A stretch of DNA of 64,000 nucleotides from Dasypus novemcinctus (taxonomy: Eukaryota > Chordata > Mammalia > Cingulata > Dasypodidae): positions 5,401,501-5,465,500 of the forward strand of contig NC_080698.1 of the NCBI RefSeq assembly GCF_030445035.2. The letters run 5' to 3'. This document shows positions 47,079 through 64,000 of this stretch, one piece after another. Below the pieces are notes generated by a model. The model had not been told where the DNA came from, made no database searches, and saw only the letters and a list, made by a program, of their open reading frames with translations. Each line of letters starts with the position of its first letter. The stretch's first letter is position 1. The position numbers and the translations under genes were made by a program.

Positions 47079-47129
47079 GTCTAGAGAGATGGTGTTTTGA
47101 AACACCACACCTGTGACACTCTCAAAATT

Positions 47130-47945
47130 CTCATTTCAAATGAAATCAAGGGAAATAACTTGACTGATTGGGCTGCTTTGGTGGCAGCCTGAACTCTCAC
47201 AAAAACCAATTGAACTTTGTACACTGTATCAAGCCAATGCTGCAAACCCGATGACTTAATAAAATATCAAGAATTGGCAACTTCCAAAGAGAAGAGCCTC
47301 TGGAAGGAATCAGGCTGTAAATTAGACACTAATCAAAACATCTGGATAGGTCCTAACAGTTGCCCAGAATTACTATATGTCTTAAAATTATCAATGTTCT
47401 GAGCCCTTCATTCATTCATATACCTAGGAACAGCCAAAATGATAGAAATAATGGAAAAAATATTGGTGGGGACACTTTTATAATATTGCTCACTAGGGCT
47501 ATACTTCTTGTCAAATATGTTAACAGTACAACCCAGGAATGCCATTAATGTTTCCCAGGGTGTCGGCATTTTCCTTCACTTCCGGCCAATATTAATCTGG
47601 TAAATGGACTTTATCCAGCTTCTCCCTTCTATTGGATAGAAATATGTGCTACTAAAGACCTGTATGTTGTCTCACTGGGTAGAAGCCTTCCCTTGTAGAA
47701 AAGCTACTACTGCCTCTTTTGTAGCCAAAAACTACTTGAAAATTCCAACATGGGAACCCCCACCGAACTTCATAGCACTCAAGGTTCTCATTTTACAGGA
47801 CAAATATTAATAATTAAAGAAATTATGCCAAGTCTTCCCTGTAAATCAAAGATTGCATTGACCAAACCTCTTCAATCTTGTGGCCTGATGGAAAGGACCA
47901 ACGGGGTAATCAAACAACAAATAGCCAAGCTTAGTGACTAAAATA
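47130..47945 (+). pseudogene. ERV pol remnant (RNase H end, integrase)
   Basis: Near 47145-47195 the frame resembles the RNase H C-terminus. From about 47540 it resembles the integrase core, with the conserved region around HSTQGSHFTGQ (catalytic Asp replaced by Ser/Thr context) and the later GLMERTNGVIKQ containing the expected Glu. Several stops and frame changes interrupt it. It encodes nothing functional. Confidence 0.75.
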
Positions 47946-48079
47946 CTTCCACTAGTCCTGATGGGTCATATTTAAAAACTGAAACCCCAGATGGCAGATA
48001 TCAAGGTAGATGTACAAGGTCCCAGGTTAAATTCCCAACACCTGCTTCAAAAACAAACAAACAAACAAAAAAAACCTAG

Positions 48080-48890
48080 TGAGGGCATCTTTAATAATAC
48101 CATCAAGGCATTGGAGAACTTACAACTCCATGTAAATAGCCTTGCAAAGGCGGTCCTACAAAATCAAGGGCACTTGATATCCTCACAACTCAGCAAGGAG
48201 GGGCGTGCCCCCTCAGGAAGCAATGCTGCTTATATGTAACTCAATCTGGCAAAACTGAACAAAACATTAAGGACATCAAAGAAAAGATTCAGCTGCTGCA
48301 AGAATTAGGGACTCTGAGGGCCTTGGGATTTATTTAGCTGGTTGTTACTGAGCAAGAAGAGGGGTTCTCTCCCCCGTGCGCTCAACTAACCAATTCCCGA
48401 GACACTGGGGTTTCAAAAAGAGAAAGAGCTGACTGCTAAATTCTGTCTCCAAGTCTAAGGAGTTTAGGATTTATACGGATTCACACAAAGGAAGGTGGAG
48501 TGGATACCATTACAATAGCAAGATAAAGAAGGACAAGGATTGGGACTAGGCTAGAATAACCACCACAATAGTAAGTATCAACAAGGGCTTGGACTAGTTC
48601 AGTGAGTTTTAGTAATTTCAGGCATTACATTTTGGCTACTCTATAACATACTAGAAAGTAAAAAAATAATTTATATAATGATTCAGTACTCATAATCATT
48701 TGTTAATTCTTAACTCTTGGTTACTGTTGAAGCGTGGATCTTGGGGAAACTGGATTAGGGGTATGTTTCAAACATTCTCAATCTTTTTTCTCCTTAAAAT
48801 TATTATAGTATCTTTAATTCCTTGTTTTATTTCGAGAATAACAGCTATGTGTCAACAATCTCTCACTTCCAAAATCATGATAAATCAAGC
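48080..48890 (+). pseudogene. ERV env transmembrane remnant
   Basis: About 48100-48240 resembles the TM ectodomain (a worn ALQN-type segment). About 48715-48885 resembles the membrane span and start of the cytoplasmic tail (a run rich in I, L, F and V after GSWGNW). An unrelated or heavily decayed piece lies between them (about 48360-48700). Broken by stops; no protein possible. Confidence 0.65.
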
Positions 48891-49023
48891 TTTTGATCTT
48901 GAGGACTGCACTGTGATGACTTATAGGACAAAACCTCTGATAACCACCTTCACTTACCCCAAAATACTGTTGCCCTGGAATGACGTGCCTCTCCTGCCCT
49001 TCAGTAATCTCGTCACTGACCTA

Positions 49024-49609
49024 TGAAGGAATCCATTTTCTCAGTGCTGCCTCCTTGGCTACAGTTCCGTAACATATTAACATAGTCCCTCCTTTTTGGG
49101 ACATGACACTGGACGCTTCCAGCTACGCAGACACCTAAGATATCCCACAGCCGTATAGGAACGCACAAAATCAACTGTCATCACGGATGCTTTCAAGGAA
49201 AGAGCTTGACGAGACGGGGGAAACGTCACAGGAACTCTCGCTTGACCTTCGAACCCCAGGTTATGAAATGGCTCCGGGCAAAGGCGGTACACGGGGTGCA
49301 CGACTCCAGCTGAGGCAATCAGACTACAGGAACGTGCAGCTCGGAGAACAAGACTCAGATGAAATAGGATAAGAAAAAGAGGCCTAAGCTCTGACCAATG
49401 AGTTTCGACCAAGTTTCCTTCTGCCTCGATTGTTCCAATGAGCCGCTAGAACAGACCTTGCCTGATAACCGCCACTTCTCCTTTTTCTGAACTATAAATT
49501 CTCAAAGCTTACCCAACGCTTGGGAACGCCTGCTTTTACTTGGTGTTGCCCAAACTTTTATAATGCTCATAAGACTCTCTTCTTGCTAGTTGCAGTGGTT
49601 CTTTTGACA
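49024..49609 (+). mobile_element. ERV 3' LTR
   Basis: Promoter-like TATA (CTATAAATT at 49492-49500) followed by R/U5-like sequence (GACTCTCTTCTTGC) and an end at TTTTGACA. The left edge is uncertain (49024-49100) and no clear polypurine tract was found. The LTR is next to the ZKSCAN7 promoter and could influence it; no evidence either way. Confidence 0.55.
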
Positions 49610-49624
49610 TCCCGCACTAGGGCC

Positions 49625-49690
49625 CACATTTTACAGGTGAAAAGCAGACACAGGCTGGGTGTCTTGCCCAAGGTCACCCGGTGGGGAAGA
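49625..49690 (+). mobile_element. MIR fragment
   Basis: CATTTTACAGGTGAAAAGC, then CTTGCCCAAGGTCACCCGG: MIR core. Confidence 0.6.
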
Positions 49691-49739
49691 GACGGGACTG
49701 GGTGGCGTCCGAGTGGCCTGGACTCTGAGTGGCCTGAGG

Positions 49740-50200
49740 GGACCCTCCGGCTCCGGTCCCTCCGGGGTTACGTGACCTCCAGGGCCCGCCAGCCCTCCCC
49801 GCGGCGGGGGCGGGGACGCGCGCCCACCTTTGCGACCGAGACTTCCGGATCCTGGAGCGGCCGGAAGCGGGGCCTTACCCGCTTCCGGCTCGGGCATTCT
49901 TTTCCCTTCTGCAGGCCGCGGCGGCGCCGGGCTCCCGCCTAGGGCTTCACTGCCGCCCGTGCCTTGGTGAGCGGGCGGGGCGGGGAGGGAGGCGCGCCGA
50001 GGCCGGCGTGATCAGGCCGGAGCCCAGGTCGTCGGGGCCGGCCAGTGCCGACGCTCAGAAGCTCCCCGACAGAGAGCGGCTTCTTTGTCCCATCGTTATG
50101 ACCTGCCGTGTCCGGCAAGAGTCGGGCACCCGCGGGTACAGCGATGACCAGGGCAGACGTGGCCAGGTGAGCCGCCCGGCAAAAGCCTGGTTTAGCGCGA
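49740..50200 (+). promoter_or_regulatory. ZKSCAN7: ZKSCAN7 CpG-island promoter
   Basis: Short CpG island with three ETS-type motifs in 48 bases: ACTTCCGG (49841-49848), CCGGAAGC (49861-49868) and GCTTCCGG (49881-49888). No TATA box. This is usual for zinc-finger housekeeping-type promoters. Two good donors follow, CCTTG|GTGAGC after 49966 and GGCCAG|GTGAGC after 50166, so alternative non-coding first exons are possible. Confidence 0.75.
49890..49966 (+). other. ZKSCAN7: ZKSCAN7 exon 1 (non-coding), 5' edge unknown
   Basis: Inferred from the ETS cluster and the donor CCTTG|GTGAGC at 49967. The transcription start is not visible; 49890 is a working edge. An alternative exon could end at 50166. 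Confidence 0.5.
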
Positions 50201-51605
50201 AACAGAGAGGGTGTTTTCCCAGCCTTGCGCTGGGGACGATACGTAGCGTCGTACCTGGGTCAGATAAAGTTCCGAAGTGTAAAGTGTGACTCGGAAAAGA
50301 AAAATCCAGATGAGCTGATCTGCTGAGTAGTGGCGAACAGTAAGGGAAGTTGGAAAATGGCCTGAACTTCGTAGATGTGTGGAAACTCTTCAGTTATTTT
50401 TCTGGCCAACTTTACTTAAAGAAATGGTCGCCCAGGGAGAAGTAATTTACCCAAGGAACCAGGATATATGGTGGGTTGGAAGCATAGGTCTGCAATTAGA
50501 ATAATAAACGTGGGCTAGGAACCAAAGTAAAAAGTATTTACCCTCAAATTCACGTGACAGATTTTATGGGTTGAATGCAGAAAGAAAGCCTCAGAAATCT
50601 TTGATAGTATCAACTAAACGAACCACATTCATTCACGAAATAGGCCATGCATGGTGGGTACAAAGATGACCAGACACCAACTGTGCCCTTTCGGTCCTTC
50701 CAGAAAATGGGGTGAACAACCTTGTAAACCACAATTAAAGTGAAAAAATGCTCCAGGAGAGGTTGAATGAAAAAGGCACTTAGGCCTGGAGAGATCAGGA
50801 AGGCGTTCCTGGTAGAGGTGAGTGGAAGTGAAAAGTTCTGCCTTTCCTGATTCCGTCTGTTTCCTTTTTGGTAATCCAGCAATTTGGAATGAGTGGTGCA
50901 TAAACCATTTAAATACAGTGTAATAGGTAGGAGAGGAAAGTTACCATCTCACTGCACAGGGCAGTCAGGAAAGCCTTCAAGAGGCAATAATAGCATTGGT
51001 TCTGGGTCTTGCAAGTAGGAGTTTGTCAAAAATTGAACGGAAGATGACACATCCAAACAGAAAGAGCATGTGTGGCTTCCAGCTCTGTGTCTAGAGCTTG
51101 GGTTTCCAAACTATATTATGCAGTCCTATCAGTAAAAGAGCTTTGCACATGCAGCCCCAATATAGGTTTATTTGTAAATTAAAGATACATACTATTATAC
51201 AAATTTCAGTGCACACAATAAGACACTAAATAGGAATTTAAAAGTTGGGAAAGCAAGAAAATTAAAACAGTTTCTTTACCGTTTGGGTCATCTTGCACAT
51301 CCCACGCTGGAGACGGTTGCTGTCTTCCTTGTCTAGGTATTGGGGGAGAGTGCGGGTGAAACAGAGGTCTTAGGCTAGGTGTGGAGGGGTGTGAGTGTGA
51401 GGCATAAACGTCTGGGTTTTACTCTGTAGGTGATGGGAGCCACTGAATGTTTATAAAGGGAAGCAACAGAGATGCTTGGAGAGACTGCCCTGGTTGTGCT
51501 CTTTTTTTTTTCTCCTGGGACTTTGCTTTTTAACACTGGAAGGTCTGTCATTAGCTTGGGCCTGACCACTCTGGGGACTCTGGCTTCTCTCTTGATGTTT
51601 CTTAG
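50201..51605 (+). other. ZKSCAN7 intron 1
   Basis: No exon seen. 50630-50830 resembles an ancient mammalian repeat (GGTACAAAGATGACC, GGAAGGCGTTCCTGG). It ends with the acceptor TTGATGTTTCTTAG at 51605. Confidence 0.5.
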
Positions 51606-51725
51606 GTGACCCTTCCGTGACCTCCCTCTCCCCAACCCTGAGAAGCAGCTCCTGAGACCTGACTTAGAGACCAGCGTTTTAACTGGACCAACTGTAGCTG
51701 CAACAAGCTCCTCCTCAGGATTACA

Positions 51726-64000
<12,275 letters not shown>

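Larger units (their letters stand above)
47091..49609 (+). mobile_element. Decayed class I endogenous retrovirus
   Basis: 5'-truncated provirus: end of RNase H and integrase (about 47130-47945), a transmembrane-env remnant (about 48080-48890), and a 3' LTR (to about 49609). There is no gag, protease, 5' RT or 5' LTR. All frames are broken by stops and frameshifts. A short SINE remnant with an (AAAC)n tail lies at about 47985-48078. The 3' LTR ends about 250 bases before the ZKSCAN7 CpG promoter. Gammaretrovirus-like class is inferred from integrase and env wording. Confidence 0.75.

Overview
This is nuclear DNA from a placental mammal, most likely a xenarthran and probably an armadillo (Dasypus type). 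The main clue is about twenty copies of tRNA-headed SINEs of the DAS type. They have a tRNA-like head with A and B boxes, a long GC-rich body, a TAAATAAATAAAT tail and perfect target-site duplications (TSDs). The rest is LINE-1 of several ages, MIR and hAT relics, LTRs and one single-copy zinc-finger gene.

Layout. 1-20.0 kb is LINE-1 on LINE-1. An old L1M-type copy (1-2988, resuming at 14010) carries a DAS SINE, and that SINE was itself split by a much younger, nearly full-length L1 (3342-13895). The young L1 has four tandem 5'UTR monomers, an open ORF1, a broken ORF2 and a 3'UTR of about 2.8 kb. A solo LTR (14942-15448), an unidentified degenerate segment (16.8-18.2 kb) and further L1M remnants follow. 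21.2-22.2 kb is a CpG island with a good minus-strand splice donor, abutted by a solo LTR. 22.6-37.5 kb is mixed: SINEs, an L1 with a mutated reverse-transcriptase centre, two LTR-like elements, a minus-strand L1 3' fragment, a minus-strand relic of C2H2 zinc fingers (33.87-34.1 kb), and quiet unique DNA. 37.5-47.1 kb is a nest: a hAT-like DNA transposon split by a minus-strand L1, which holds an RPL23A retrocopy, which holds a SINE. 47.1-49.6 kb is a decayed class I endogenous retrovirus (late pol, transmembrane env, 3' LTR).

The gene is ZKSCAN7 (plus strand). It has a CpG-island promoter and non-coding exon 1 near 49.85-49.97 kb, a SCAN exon (51606-52147), two linker exons (56874-57042, 58475-58548), a very divergent KRAB-A exon (58861-58987), and a last exon from 62717 with eleven complete C2H2 fingers and the start of a twelfth where the window ends. 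A one-base deletion near 52006 breaks the SCAN frame, so this copy is either damaged or carries a sequence error. In human, ZKSCAN7 lies in the 3p21.31 zinc-finger cluster beside minus-strand ZNF852 and ZNF445. The minus-strand CpG promoter and minus-strand finger relic fit that order, but this is inference.

I found no previously undescribed multi-gene system. The most informative items are the ZKSCAN7 frameshift, the triple CAG acceptor, the monomeric L1 promoter, the finger relic, and several nested insertions whose order can be read from their TSDs.
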